In this document: positions 47,819 to 57,668 of the stretch, one piece after another
Numbering within the stretch: the first letter of the stretch is position 1
Layout of the letters: every line of letters starts with the position of its first letter
Origin: Komagataella phaffii GS115
Taxonomy: Eukaryota > Ascomycota > Pichiomycetes > Pichiales > Pichiaceae
DNA: 64,000 nt
Assembly (NCBI RefSeq): GCF_000027005.1
Contig: NC_012963.1
Location: 744,001 to 808,000 of the forward strand
Direction: 5' to 3'
Position numbers and translations under genes: made by a program
Notes under the pieces: model-generated
Seen by the model: only the letters and a program-made list of their open reading frames with translations
The model's database searches: none
Told to the model about the DNA's origin: nothing

Positions 47819-48985
47819 ATGAAATTTCACTCGATTGTCTTCACATTTTCACTCGTTTTGAGTTCACTGGCGTTGTCGATACCATGGGTGTCTGACCACA
47901 TGGTCCAGCATCTTTTTGCCGACCCTTCAATCAGTAAAGGTCCTGATGTAGATCTCGTTGGGCTACATAAGCATTTGGTCAGCATCAAATCTCTTTCGGG
48001 CTATGAACAAGAAGTAGTATCGTGGTTGGCCGATTATCTAGCCAGTAGGGGTCTTACTGTGGAGTTGAACAAGGTCGAGGACGAAACTGAACGTTACAAT
48101 TTGTATGCTTATTTGGGAACCACCCGCAACACTAAGGTTGTGCTAACTTCTCACTTAGACACAGTTCCCCCTTATCTTCCCTACAAAGTTGAGGAAGGTG
48201 GCTATATCTTTGGCAGAGGAAGCTGTGATGCTAAGGGATCAGTTGCGGCACAAGTGATTGCCTTCCTAAATCTCTTGGAAGAGGGCTCCATCAAAGAAGG
48301 TGATGTCAGTCTTTTGTACGTCGTTGGTGAAGAGATTGGAGGTGATGGAATGCGCACAGCTAGCAAGACCTTGGGTGCTAAATGGGACACTGCCATTTTT
48401 GGAGAACCTACCGAGAACAAGCTTGCCATTGGACACAAGGGAATTGCACTGTTTGACCTGAAGATTACAGGAAAATCCTGTCATTCTGGATACCCTGAGC
48501 TGGGAATTGATGCCGACGCTATGTTGGTCCAGATTTTGCACAAGTTGCTTTTTGAGACTTCTTGGCCTGTCAGTGATTTGCTGGGAAACTCCACAGTCAA
48601 CGCGGGACAGATCAACGGAGGAGTAGCTGCTAATGTTATTTCTTCGGAAGCACATGCCAAGGTTTTAATCCGCGTGGCTAAAGACATTGACGCTGTAGAG
48701 AAGCTGATCTACGAGGCCATTGCCCCCTTCGAGGAGTATACAGACATTACCTTTCACTCCAAAGAAGATGCTACTTTCTTGGATTACAAGGTTGAAGGGT
48801 TCGAGAACTACATTGCAGCCTACAGTACCGATGTACCATTCCTAGTGACGGGCTCCAATTTGACCAGATATTTGTACGGACCAGGAAGCATCATGGTGGC
48901 TCATGGGCCTGATGAAATGGTCAAGGTTTCAGACCTGCAGGATAGTGTTGACGGATACAAGCGATTAGTCTCCGTCTCACTTTAG
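47819..48985 (+). CDS. Secreted or vacuolar M20-family metallopeptidase (ArgE/DapE/ACY1-like)
   Basis: 388 residues from the ATG at 47819 (three codons upstream is only a TTG). Residues 1-20 (MKFHSIVFTFSLVLSSLALS) are a signal peptide. Di-zinc ligands are present: SHLDT 111-115 (His112, catalytic Asp114), GRGSCDAKG with bridging Asp137, GEE 170-172 (catalytic base Glu171), GEPTE 195-199, and a C-terminal HGPDE His. A dimerisation/lid domain lies between about 205 and 315. It would hydrolyse N-acyl amino acids or short peptides outside the cytosol; yeast carboxypeptidase S (CPS1) is a longer relative. Two NxS/T sequons fit glycosylation. The exact substrate is unknown. Confidence 0.85.
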   Translation: MKFHSIVFTFSLVLSSLALSIPWVSDHMVQHLFADPSISKGPDVDLVGLHKHLVSIKSLSGYEQEVVSWLADYLASRGLTVELNKVEDETERYNLYAYLGTTRNTKVVLTSHLDTVPPYLPYKVEEGGYIFGRGSCDAKGSVAAQVIAFLNLLEEGSIKEGDVSLLYVVGEEIGGDGMRTASKTLGAKWDTAIFGEPTENKLAIGHKGIALFDLKITGKSCHSGYPELGIDADAMLVQILHKLLFETSWPVSDLLGNSTVNAGQINGGVAANVISSEAHAKVLIRVAKDIDAVEKLIYEAIAPFEEYTDITFHSKEDATFLDYKVEGFENYIAAYSTDVPFLVTGSNLTRYLYGPGSIMVAHGPDEMVKVSDLQDSVDGYKRLVSVSL

Positions 48986-49398
48986 GTAGGATAATAAAAA
49001 GTTCAGGTTATAATAGAATGTGTACATCTTTCCATATCCATCTAGGGTTGAGGAGTAATCCACAAGACGGACTCAAACTTAGTGTACTTTAATCTGGCTA
49101 ATGTCTTAGACAGGTAGACAATAGGATGTTCTACCCCAAACAAAAATGGCAATGGTTACCAAAAGAGGCTCCACTACCACATTAGCAAACTGGTATTGTC
49201 CTCCACTGAGAAGAGCTCGACGTCTGTCTGACTTTTCCTAATGGCTTCGGCTTGGGAAGAAGACAGTAAATATCACAGGTAAGCTCTTGGATGGAATTTT
49301 TTTTCATCAAGAAAGATTTCGCGGATGGAAAATAAAGTAAAACAAAATAAAATAAATAATTTTGGTAGAGGGCAAAAGATTTCACAGCTCATAAACTC
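48986..49398. other. Intergenic region between the M20 peptidase and the WKF gene
   Basis: 413 bp, AT-rich near 49340-49360. Short minus-strand ORFs look random. Nothing recognised. Confidence 0.4.
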
Positions 49399-50463
49399 AT
49401 GCCCCCAAAGACCCCAGCGTGGAAGAAAATTGGCCTCAAGGTCCAAAATGAGATTTTGAATGACCCCTTTAGTGTGGAACATTTAGAAGGAGCTATAAAA
49501 ACCACAAAGAAACGCACACGAGAGCCTGTCAAAAGTGAGCCTGAGGGGAGTAAGAAGGCTCCAAAGAGAAAGAAGTTACCCAAATCAGAAAGGCCACCCC
49601 CACCAGAAAAAGATCAGCTTGCTTATCTTAGACAGTTTCATGAGGATAGAGATAATTGGAAATTTTCCAAGCAGAAACAGAACTGGGTGTTGAGACACCT
49701 TTCTGTTATTCCTTCCGAGTATGAGGCAGCTCTAAGTAGTTACCTGGAGGGAATGCAGGGGCAATCTCGAGACCGTTTGGTTGGAGAGTTCAAAACGGTT
49801 GTAGAACGATGGAATGCGTTCTGTGAGCAAGCAGAGCAGAAGCTGATAAAGCAACTTGAGGAAAACGTAAAGAACGGACAGACCAAGGAAGAGGCAGAGG
49901 AAAAGGAAGGAGAAGATGAAGAGAAGGAGACAAAGGAAGAGATCAAGGCTCCTGAGTATGATTATGTGATCAGAGCCAGCAGATTGTTTAATGTTCTTAC
50001 TGGAGAGAAGATATACGTGAAAAACGTCGAAATGGAGGAAGAGAAGGAGGAAGAGAAGGAGGGGGAAGAAAAAGATTTAGTAGAGGAAGAAAAACAGGAA
50101 AATGATGAAAAAGTAGAGGAAATAGATCATAAACATAAATCAAAAGACAGGGAAGATGCAGAGGATGTTAGGGATGAAGGTTTGAGCAATTTAATTGTGG
50201 AGAAGGTCGAAGTAACCGAGTTTATTGACGATACTGACTATTTGGACAAAGATGAAAAGGACGCAGAGGAATCCGAGGCTACTAATGAAGATAAGCAGGA
50301 TGAGGAAACCGAAAAGAAGGAGAAGAAGGAGAAGAAAGAAAAGAAGGAGAAGAAAGAAAAGAAGGAGAAGGAGAAGAAGGAGAAGAAGGAGAAGAAGGAG
50401 AAGAAGGAGAAGAAGGAGAAGAAGGAGAAGAAGAAAGAAAAGAAAGAACGAAAATCTACCTGA
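49399..50463 (+). CDS. WKF-domain nucleolar protein (YCR016W-like) with Lys/Glu repeat tail
   Basis: 354 residues. After a basic N terminus (KKRTREP, KKAPKRKKLPK: nuclear-localisation-like) comes the WKF domain, DNWKFSKQKQNWVLRHL at about 95-111, the signature of a family containing human C7orf50 and S. cerevisiae YCR016W, linked to ribosome biogenesis. Residues 160-280 are mostly Glu/Lys. The last about 50 residues are an almost perfect Lys-Glu-Lys repeat encoded by a purine-only satellite. The N-terminal 130 residues are the conserved part; tail length probably varies among strains. It lies close to CWH43 and a CTO1-like gene, as does YCR016W. Confidence 0.8.
   Translation: MPPKTPAWKKIGLKVQNEILNDPFSVEHLEGAIKTTKKRTREPVKSEPEGSKKAPKRKKLPKSERPPPPEKDQLAYLRQFHEDRDNWKFSKQKQNWVLRHLSVIPSEYEAALSSYLEGMQGQSRDRLVGEFKTVVERWNAFCEQAEQKLIKQLEENVKNGQTKEEAEEKEGEDEEKETKEEIKAPEYDYVIRASRLFNVLTGEKIYVKNVEMEEEKEEEKEGEEKDLVEEEKQENDEKVEEIDHKHKSKDREDAEDVRDEGLSNLIVEKVEVTEFIDDTDYLDKDEKDAEESEATNEDKQDEETEKKEKKEKKEKKEKKEKKEKEKKEKKEKKEKKEKKEKKEKKKEKKERKST
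50311..50450 (+). repeat. Purine-only microsatellite encoding the Lys/Glu tail
   Basis: About 140 bp of imperfect (AAGGAGAAG)n and (AAGAAAGAA)n, purines only on the plus strand, inside the WKF gene. Open in all plus-strand frames and the complementary Ser/Phe frame. Likely hypermutable in length, and a possible triplex- or R-loop-prone tract. Confidence 0.85.
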
Positions 50464-50748
50464 ACGACTTCACCTTTATAACACATTCAACACTCACTAA
50501 TAGACTAGCACCATGTTACCTGTAACCACTTGTAGGCTGAAATATTCTCCAAAATTCCATCTGTACTACACACAGTATAACCTTGCAACTAATTATCATT
50601 TGGTCTGTCTCTCCTTAACCTACAAATCTTTAAAGGCCCCATGTTTCATCACTGAACCTTTGATCTGTTCACCCTTGATCATCTGACCTACCACCCTCGA
50701 AGTTTATCTGCATCTACTATTCTCTCCTTTGAACACCCCTCAAAGATC

Positions 50749-53700
50749 ATGTCTGCTAGTGTCTCTGATTCTCAGATAAACAATCTCTTTCAAAAAACGA
50801 ATGAACTGGATCAAGATCTACGGTTTATGGCTCTAAGCGATCTATACAAGATTATCTCAGAAACTCCGTCGGTTTTCACGAATTCTCCACGTTTATCTAG
50901 CCAGTTGATCACGGTGTTAATTAAGGCTCTGAAAGATGTTCAGTCAGAGATCAAGAACCAGGCTGTCAAATGTTTTAAACCACTAATGCCAACCTTGAGT
51001 AGCGAGAATGCCATTCAATTGGTTTTGAGTTTGGATGTTAAACCGAAAAAGACCACTATCACGTCCACCGTTTACACCATGGCAATGCACAACGTTTTAG
51101 AAAACTTGGTTGTTGATCAGAAGACTGCGCATACAATTGTTTCCAAATTGCTTCCTGGGTACCTGAATTACAAAGAAGTTATCTCAAAGATTGACTATAT
51201 TGAAATCATCTCTGATTTAATCAGATATTTAGGAATTGCCATGGACGATTCAGAGAAAGATAAGACTTGGCGATTGTTGATTGACGTTTGTTTCCAAAAT
51301 GACACATTAATTGCCAGGAAGGCAGTGGTAGCTCTGTGTTCCTTAATTAAGGTGCTGAACACTAGTCAAGTCGAACAGGTATTAGAGGGAATTGAGGAGG
51401 CATTCCAATCTCAGAATTCGAAATCAACTTCATATGCAGATTTGCCCTCTCAATCCACTAGACTTGCGCTATTATCTGGTTTTTTCAAAGTTGATTCCTT
51501 GAAATTGCACCCATTCATCAATCGAATCGTAGAGGTTATCATCTCGGAGCTACAAATAGATAAGTTGAGCAAAGTTGATGACGATTATGACAAGCAGATT
51601 TCTACGGATCAAGTTCGATCAGAGGCATTAGTTGCTCTTTCAGTCGTTGTTTCCAATACTACATATGAACAAATCAGTCTTCACATCTCTGAAATTATCA
51701 ATTATTGCCGTTTATTTTTATCATACAACCCATTGGCTATTGAGGATGATGATGATTACCAAATGGACAATGACGTTGATGCTGATGATTATGCTGACTT
51801 TTCAGATGATGATGAAGAATTAAATCAATCTGACGATGATACCGATGATATTTCTTGGAAATTGAGAAGGGATTCGGCTAGACTAATAAGAACCATCTTA
51901 AAACATCAACCTTCAACTCTTTTGACGATTTACCAAGTTGTATTTGATTCCCTTATAAATCAGCTGGATGACTCTATTGATTCCGTTGTTGATGAATGTT
52001 TGATTACTTTAACAACAATTATTGAGTTCACTTCGTTGGACAGTCAATATTACAACATTGACAACTACCGGCCAACTGATTCTGACTCTCAGGAAGCTGA
52101 ATCCCCACTCCTGCTGTTAACGAAAGCACTTCCAAAATTGAGTGATAGAATTAGTGCCATTCTAACTCCGAAGCATAGGTCGGAAACCAACTTGTTCTTG
52201 AAATTTTTCAGCTCTTTGTTTGATGTCACTGATGGATTGGGGGCTCAGGTAGGTCCAATTCTTGGCAAACTTGAAGTGCTAACCGATTTGAATAATACAA
52301 TTAACCTTGACTTGCTGAACTTTTACGCATCTCTTTTAAAGAATAACAGGTTGACTGATTTTGAAGATTACTTACCAAAGATTTTGACTAATATCCAGTT
52401 TGCAATTTCGAGTCATGATTCCACTTTGGAGGGCCTGAACGCCTTCGATGCATTTTTACAGGCATATGTCCAAGTGACTCCTAGTAATGTATCTTTGGAG
52501 GAGTTAGAAGAACTTATTTGCTCCAAGGCATTGACTAAGAATCTGTCTAGTGAAATCCGCCAACGTTCTTTGATGGTCTTGACCAATTACATTGTCATAG
52601 TTAAAGTATCTGAGGATCATTTTTTAAAAATTGTGAAAGTCTACTCGGAATGCTTACATTTTGAATCCTTGTCGATGTGCTGTATCTTTAATATTGGGAA
52701 GGCAGTTGAACAATCATATGCCAACGACTCCTTTTCTCCCATCTTGGGTCAACAACTAGCAGAACCAGTTTTGAACTTAATCACACGAAGTGAATTTAGG
52801 TCTGCAGTTTTGACCACACTGCTGCAGTTTTCAAAAAGTAAAACAATTGAGCTCTCTCAGGATACAAAGCTGAATATAATCAACAGTCTGAGAAGAGTCA
52901 GCAAAACTGAATACAGCAACTTCTCCAAGAAGCAGCACGCCAACTTGGTAGATATCATCACGCATTTGCTTGAAAACACTGATATTGATTCCGATATCGC
53001 ACAAACCCTTTCGGAAATCATTATTCAATATTCTGATTCCGACCTCATTGACCCAGTGTTAATTGTGAGATTAACAAAAGATACAACCGAGAAAATATTC
53101 AATACCCGGGAGTTTTTCCAGCATCTCAATTCGAAGGTTGGGAAGGAGAGTAAACATGGAGCTAGAATAATTGCCACAGTGTCTTGCTATATTTCTGATG
53201 ATGACTCATTGATTAACCAAAACTTGGAAAATTTGAACTCACAGTTAGATTTACTATATTCTGTTCAGTTCCTTACCCAAATTATTCGCAACAGAGGTCA
53301 AAAGTTCAAGGTTCCCCTTGAGGTTTTCTTGCAACAACTTGACAATGAAGATGTGGCAATCAGACAAAGTGCAACTGAAGCTTTGGGAGTTTTGGTGAAG
53401 TACCACATAAATGAATATTTGCCAGTCGTGTTGGAGCAACTGCTGAAGGTAGATTCAAAACTCAGGCCTCTCTATCTTGAATCTTTGGTAATTGTTTCAG
53501 AATCTGTTGACAAAAAGCATGCTAATGACATTTGGGATACTGTATTCCAGTTACTTGCCAATATTGAGGATGACTCCGAGTTTGAAGAGAATACCTGCAC
53601 CATAGCCTCAAAGGTACTGTTCAACATTGGTCACACATATCATGAAAGATTGATGACTCTGGCCGACAAACTGGCAATGAGTGAACTTATTCATACCAAG

Positions 53701-54483
53701 TACACTACAGCAACTTTGATAAAGCAATTTTACAGTGATGAATTATTGATCAAGATCCATTCGGGGTTATTCCGAGACTTGCTTGGCCGCTGTTCGTTAA
53801 TGGTGTTCAATAACAACTTGCATTTGAAACAGATATCCGTGAATCTTCTGGTTTCTGCATTACATAGTGCCCCATTCATAGCATTACAAATTGTTGCAAA
53901 GGTTTTGGGGAACATAATCGACAAGGAATTATTACCCAAGAGGGAATACATCAAGGTAATTCAAATTGGACCATTCAAGCATAAAATTGACAATGGACTG
54001 GAACTACGAAAGTCTGTGTACGAAATGATCTACAACCTGTTACTGTCTGTTGAACATAGCAACCGATTTGTTTCTGTTGAGTACATAATTAATTATGAGG
54101 ACATCATGATGAGTTTGATCAACAAAGGATTCAGGGATGATAATGCTATTGTTCTACTCAGCAGCATCATCTTATCAAAGCTTGTTACCATCAAACCTGG
54201 GTTGTTGTCGACGGGAGATATTTTGTCCTCGCTCATTGCTTCTTTCAACAAAATACTATCCAAACAGCTAAAAGAGACGGCGACTAAACAACAAGTGGAG
54301 AACCAGCAAGAAGCTATTAAGGCAGTTATTCGAAGTTCGAAGAAGATTGATCGGGATATTGTTAGCAATAGGAGTTTCCACAACGAAACTGGCCTTAATA
54401 CGGTTCAGCTCTCTGATTGGCAAAACTATATAAAGGAGATGAAGACCAATTTCCCTTCCTACTATGCAGAGGTTTACGAATAG
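50749..54483 (+). CDS. CAND1: CAND1/TIP120 cullin-associated exchange factor
   Basis: 1244 residues (human CAND1 is 1230). A full-length HEAT-repeat solenoid. Two regions match human CAND1 by eye: the acidic stretch (about 330-370, EDDDDYQ...DDDTDD) followed by ISWKLRRDSARLIRTIL, equivalent to the human MSWKVRRAAAK segment, and the C-terminal IGPFKHKIDNGLELRKSVYE, equivalent to MGPFKHTVDDGLDIRK. CAND1 binds unneddylated cullin-RING ligases and swaps substrate receptors. S. cerevisiae has only the diverged Lag2, so a full canonical form here is typical of earlier-branching yeasts. Confidence 0.92.
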   Translation: MSASVSDSQINNLFQKTNELDQDLRFMALSDLYKIISETPSVFTNSPRLSSQLITVLIKALKDVQSEIKNQAVKCFKPLMPTLSSENAIQLVLSLDVKPKKTTITSTVYTMAMHNVLENLVVDQKTAHTIVSKLLPGYLNYKEVISKIDYIEIISDLIRYLGIAMDDSEKDKTWRLLIDVCFQNDTLIARKAVVALCSLIKVLNTSQVEQVLEGIEEAFQSQNSKSTSYADLPSQSTRLALLSGFFKVDSLKLHPFINRIVEVIISELQIDKLSKVDDDYDKQISTDQVRSEALVALSVVVSNTTYEQISLHISEIINYCRLFLSYNPLAIEDDDDYQMDNDVDADDYADFSDDDEELNQSDDDTDDISWKLRRDSARLIRTILKHQPSTLLTIYQVVFDSLINQLDDSIDSVVDECLITLTTIIEFTSLDSQYYNIDNYRPTDSDSQEAESPLLLLTKALPKLSDRISAILTPKHRSETNLFLKFFSSLFDVTDGLGAQVGPILGKLEVLTDLNNTINLDLLNFYASLLKNNRLTDFEDYLPKILTNIQFAISSHDSTLEGLNAFDAFLQAYVQVTPSNVSLEELEELICSKALTKNLSSEIRQRSLMVLTNYIVIVKVSEDHFLKIVKVYSECLHFESLSMCCIFNIGKAVEQSYANDSFSPILGQQLAEPVLNLITRSEFRSAVLTTLLQFSKSKTIELSQDTKLNIINSLRRVSKTEYSNFSKKQHANLVDIITHLLENTDIDSDIAQTLSEIIIQYSDSDLIDPVLIVRLTKDTTEKIFNTREFFQHLNSKVGKESKHGARIIATVSCYISDDDSLINQNLENLNSQLDLLYSVQFLTQIIRNRGQKFKVPLEVFLQQLDNEDVAIRQSATEALGVLVKYHINEYLPVVLEQLLKVDSKLRPLYLESLVIVSESVDKKHANDIWDTVFQLLANIEDDSEFEENTCTIASKVLFNIGHTYHERLMTLADKLAMSELIHTKYTTATLIKQFYSDELLIKIHSGLFRDLLGRCSLMVFNNNLHLKQISVNLLVSALHSAPFIALQIVAKVLGNIIDKELLPKREYIKVIQIGPFKHKIDNGLELRKSVYEMIYNLLLSVEHSNRFVSVEYIINYEDIMMSLINKGFRDDNAIVLLSSIILSKLVTIKPGLLSTGDILSSLIASFNKILSKQLKETATKQQVENQQEAIKAVIRSSKKIDRDIVSNRSFHNETGLNTVQLSDWQNYIKEMKTNFPSYYAEVYE

Positions 54484-54623
54484 TCAAGATAAAGATCTAA
54501 GTAGATTTAGTTGACCGATTACATAATCTGATATATTTTTCGTCAAAGTTCAGTCTCGGAGCCCGGAGGAGTAGAAGCAAAGTACTTGCTGGCAAGACAC
54601 AAAGATTCCACACGCCAGAGATC

Positions 54624-55526
54624 ATGGAACAGCAGAGTGAGCTATTTCGACAGTTTCTAGAACCGGATAGCCTATCTCTGGTGTTGAGCGATTGGGACGG
54701 AACCATTACTAAGGAGGATACGATTCCGTTGGTCTTTGAAGCTCTTAGATTAGATAAGCCAGAAGGTTATCCTTGGGATTTCAAGTATTTCCAAAAGCTC
54801 TATATGGATCGGTTCAAAAAGCTTTTTGAGGTCCATTTGCCCAATCATGAGTTTAAGCATAGGGATACTATGGAGAAGGAGATTGAATTCCAGAAATATT
54901 TTGGAGAATTTGTTGAGATGAAGACAAAAATTGATGTTATCAAGTTGAACTGCTTTCACGGTGTTCATGTGAATAGCTTTAATAAACAGGTCGAGAATCT
55001 TGTTATCCATGAAGGGTTCCCAGAAGTCTTGCAAAAGTTAAGAGACAGAAATATTGGTTTTGGGGTGATTAGTGTTAATTGGACTCAAAAAATTATAGAG
55101 GCATATTTGAGGTCCATAGGGTTTGATCCCGTTCCCAACGAGATAATGATGATAGGAAACGATTTCGAGTTTGACGAGGACGGATATTGTCTAGGTACTT
55201 TGCGAGATGATGGAATAACAACAGGATACGATAAAATGGTTAAGGTGGTCGAAATTAAATCTAGATTGAATGGAGGGAAAGTTCTATACGTTGGAGACAG
55301 TAGTGTTGATTGTCTTGCCATGTTGAAGGCTGACAAGGGGGTAGTTATAAGAGGAGGATCGGCAAGTGAAGCTTTAAGAAAGCTAGGCCAGGAAGTTCTA
55401 GAGATAAAACAATTGGATTCTGATAATATAAAAGATATACGATTTGTCGCAGTAGATAATTGGACAGATCTGGAAAAGTGTCTTGATATCCAAGACTCTA
55501 TAGTGTTTCAAGGAGATCGTCCCTAG
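54624..55526 (+). CDS. HAD-superfamily phosphatase, CTO1/YCR015C-like (paralog B)
   Basis: 300 residues. HAD motif I DWDGTIT with Asp23 and Asp25; GDSSVDCLAM is the acidic motif IV. It shares with paralog A (46739-47632) the words VNWT, TGYDKMVK, GDSS-VD and the KEIEFQKYF-like segment, at a level suggesting an old duplication. Both retain catalytic aspartates, so both are probably active. Its 3' end overlaps the convergent dioxygenase coding region by 29 bp. Which of the two is the direct CTO1 ortholog is not decidable by eye. Confidence 0.8.
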   Translation: MEQQSELFRQFLEPDSLSLVLSDWDGTITKEDTIPLVFEALRLDKPEGYPWDFKYFQKLYMDRFKKLFEVHLPNHEFKHRDTMEKEIEFQKYFGEFVEMKTKIDVIKLNCFHGVHVNSFNKQVENLVIHEGFPEVLQKLRDRNIGFGVISVNWTQKIIEAYLRSIGFDPVPNEIMMIGNDFEFDEDGYCLGTLRDDGITTGYDKMVKVVEIKSRLNGGKVLYVGDSSVDCLAMLKADKGVVIRGGSASEALRKLGQEVLEIKQLDSDNIKDIRFVAVDNWTDLEKCLDIQDSIVFQGDRP

Positions 55527-56832
55527 ACAAGTTGAGTAGCTTTACCCTGCTAACATAATCGTCGTGGTTGATGTAAGCACCACACATTCTACGTTCCCCA
55601 GTGAAAGAGGTCCTTCTGGAATGAAAAACCCTCCAGTTATCAAAGATGAGACATTGTCCCGGTTTCAATTGGTGAAAGAACTCGTTGTCCTTGGATTCAA
55701 TGATATCGTTCCATTTCTTGATTGCAGCGTAGAACAGGGGGACTTCAGTTTCAGGGTTTTTAAAGGACAACCCGTTCATGACTGAACGATCGCTCGTGTT
55801 CCAGCGGACCTGGATGACATTTCCCTCGTTATCATGATTGATAATGGGTTTAGCATGAGATGGTTGAATGAACACATTTTCCTCTCCGGCGGAATGAGCT
55901 GGAACTGGAATTTTTGATAGAATTTCATAATACTCAGGGTTCTGCTGCTTCAAGATATTGGCAGCATGAAGCGAATCGCAGAGGGTGGTGATTCCACCTT
56001 CTCCAGTGTGCTTCAAAAGATGAAACAGTTGCAAGCCAGCGGGGTCAGTGAAGTAAGTGTTGTCGATGTGCAATGGGATAGCGACATCACTGTAGGCATT
56101 GTCATGAGTTGACAAATCAGACGTAAAATCCCAGAATCCACCATAGTGGGTAGGTCTAATAAATGCAATTCTTTCTATCAACTTCTTAGTCGATTCTGGG
56201 TCAACAGGGGTGTTGTTAACAAAACAAAACCCATATTTCCAGATTTTCAGACACCATTCTGCAATCCCATCGTCTGTGCTGGTGTCCATCACTTTGGAGT
56301 ACTCAACCTGGGGCAAATTCTCTTTCAGAAATTCGACATTCCACGGAACTTTGTCCAACTTACCGTTACCAGAATGGATTTTAGCACCAGACTCCGGGTT
56401 CAACGGTGGCCAATATGAGTTGTTTGCAAGAAATTTCAGGTCATACTTGCTTTGATGTTCGTCAGGCCATACCACATTCACACTCAGTCCATCCTCCGAA
56501 GCCGAGACGTGGTGTGGAGAGATTTCCAACGGGATCTATTGTTAGTAAATTAGCTGATCACAAAATTTTTTTAAATAAGTGTCTTGTGACTTACCTCTGG
56601 AGAATTCACCAGTCTTTGAATTGTCAAGTGATCATAGCACTGTTTACATCTACAATGGTCTCTAAGCCAAATATAATGACTGAAAAATGACGCTGTTAGT
56701 ACCGCAAAAACGCTGATTAGTATCGAATTTCCCCAATTAAGCTACTTACAACTTTGTTTGTCCTTGAGGAAGGTCTACAACCAAATACTTGTCCTTTTGT
56801 ATAAACATCTGCAAAAAGTGCTTTCTGATCAT
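55498..56832 (-). CDS. Trimethyllysine dioxygenase (carnitine biosynthesis), three exons
   Basis: Exons at 56750-56832, 56595-56679 and 55498-56535 give 401 residues; the large 3' exon alone has no ATG start. Both introns have GTAAGT donors, perfect TACTAAC branch sites and AG acceptors, and joining them creates the conserved N-terminal segment FHYIWLRDHCRCKQC, the zinc-binding start of this family. The Fe(II)/2-oxoglutarate fold has HID in PLHIDNTYF and the distal His in NWRVFHSRR, with Arg in FTGERRMCGAY for 2-oxoglutarate. Overall similarity to human TMLHE (YF-P-GIQVFH-LKH-G-GG-T) favours N6-trimethyllysine rather than gamma-butyrobetaine as substrate. MIRKHFLQ at the start could be a mitochondrial signal; an internal ATG at 56808 is an alternative. 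Confidence 0.85.
56536..56594 (-). other. Intron 2 of the trimethyllysine dioxygenase gene
   Basis: 59 nt on the minus strand: GTAAGT donor (56594-56589), TACTAAC at about 56547-56541, then AATAG at 56536. The branch point is only a few bases from the acceptor, which is short. Confidence 0.88.
56680..56749 (-). other. Intron 1 of the trimethyllysine dioxygenase gene
   Basis: 70 nt on the minus strand: GTAAGT donor (56749-56744), TACTAAC branch near 56695, TTTTTCAG acceptor ending at 56680. Confidence 0.88.
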
Positions 56833-57086
56833 ATTCACCCCAGATAATTCGTCGCATAGACAATGACGTGGTAGTGCATCACTCACGGCCTTTCACACAA
56901 TTTGCCATTCTTCGCGCATCTTTTGGCTTTATAACCTGATTTTACAGCCGGATTTGTTTAAGCTTTTTGTCCCAGCAAGCACACATCTACACAAGGTGGA
57001 AACTAGCAATCCATCAAATTATAAGCATAATCAGTTGACATAACCTCACTACCAATTGACCGGTCAAAAGTGAGCTAGAAGAAACA

Positions 57087-57668
57087 ATGAACGAGGATTC
57101 GACCCTACACTTTACGCCGCCTTTGAAGCCGGTGAGCAGAGCAAACTCAATGGACCCTATCCCACAACCAGTAAAAGTCCCCGTGGAGGATTTTTTTATC
57201 CCACCACCGGGGCTAGTGCGGAGGTCAACATCAAATTACAAGAACGAGATGTCCAAGGCAAAGCTTCGCAGGCAAGGAAGCGCAGGATCCAAGGAAGAGG
57301 AGAAAGCAATATTTGACCACATGTCGCCTCAAAATCTCAAAAGAAGGTGCTCCACCGAGCTGAACAGTGCGCTCCCAAATATGGACCCAAGCTCAACCAC
57401 AATTGCAGAGCGCAATGGGGTTGAGTTTACAGGTCATACAAAGAATAATTCTCTGTTGGATCAGGTTAAGGAAAAGGGAGAACACATGTACAATAAAATT
57501 CACGACAAATGGGAAAACCGATTTGAATTTGGATTGAAGAGTTGCGATGAGTCTTCCGCATCTGTCAACGCACCCAATTCAGATGAAGAAGAAGATCCGT
57601 TGACCTCAAGGAAGGGCAGTTTTGATTTTAACGAGTATAAGGGAGTAATGTACAAAAAGGGGAAATAA
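57087..57668 (+). CDS. Hypothetical Ser-rich phosphoprotein-like protein
   Basis: 193 residues, not recognised. Low-complexity, polar, no membrane segment or signal peptide. It contains three basophilic-kinase-like sites (RRSTS, LRRQGS, KRRCS), which fit PKA consensus, a Pro-rich stretch (FFIPPPG) and an acidic Ser patch near the end (NSDEEEDP). The central LLDQVKEKGEHMYNKIHDKW is a likely amphipathic helix. The ATG at 57087 is preceded by an A-rich context suited to translation. It is flanked by the trimethyllysine dioxygenase promoter and the ENG1 promoter. Coding status is supported by length and codon regularity only. Confidence 0.65.
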   Translation: MNEDSTLHFTPPLKPVSRANSMDPIPQPVKVPVEDFFIPPPGLVRRSTSNYKNEMSKAKLRRQGSAGSKEEEKAIFDHMSPQNLKRRCSTELNSALPNMDPSSTTIAERNGVEFTGHTKNNSLLDQVKEKGEHMYNKIHDKWENRFEFGLKSCDESSASVNAPNSDEEEDPLTSRKGSFDFNEYKGVMYKKGK

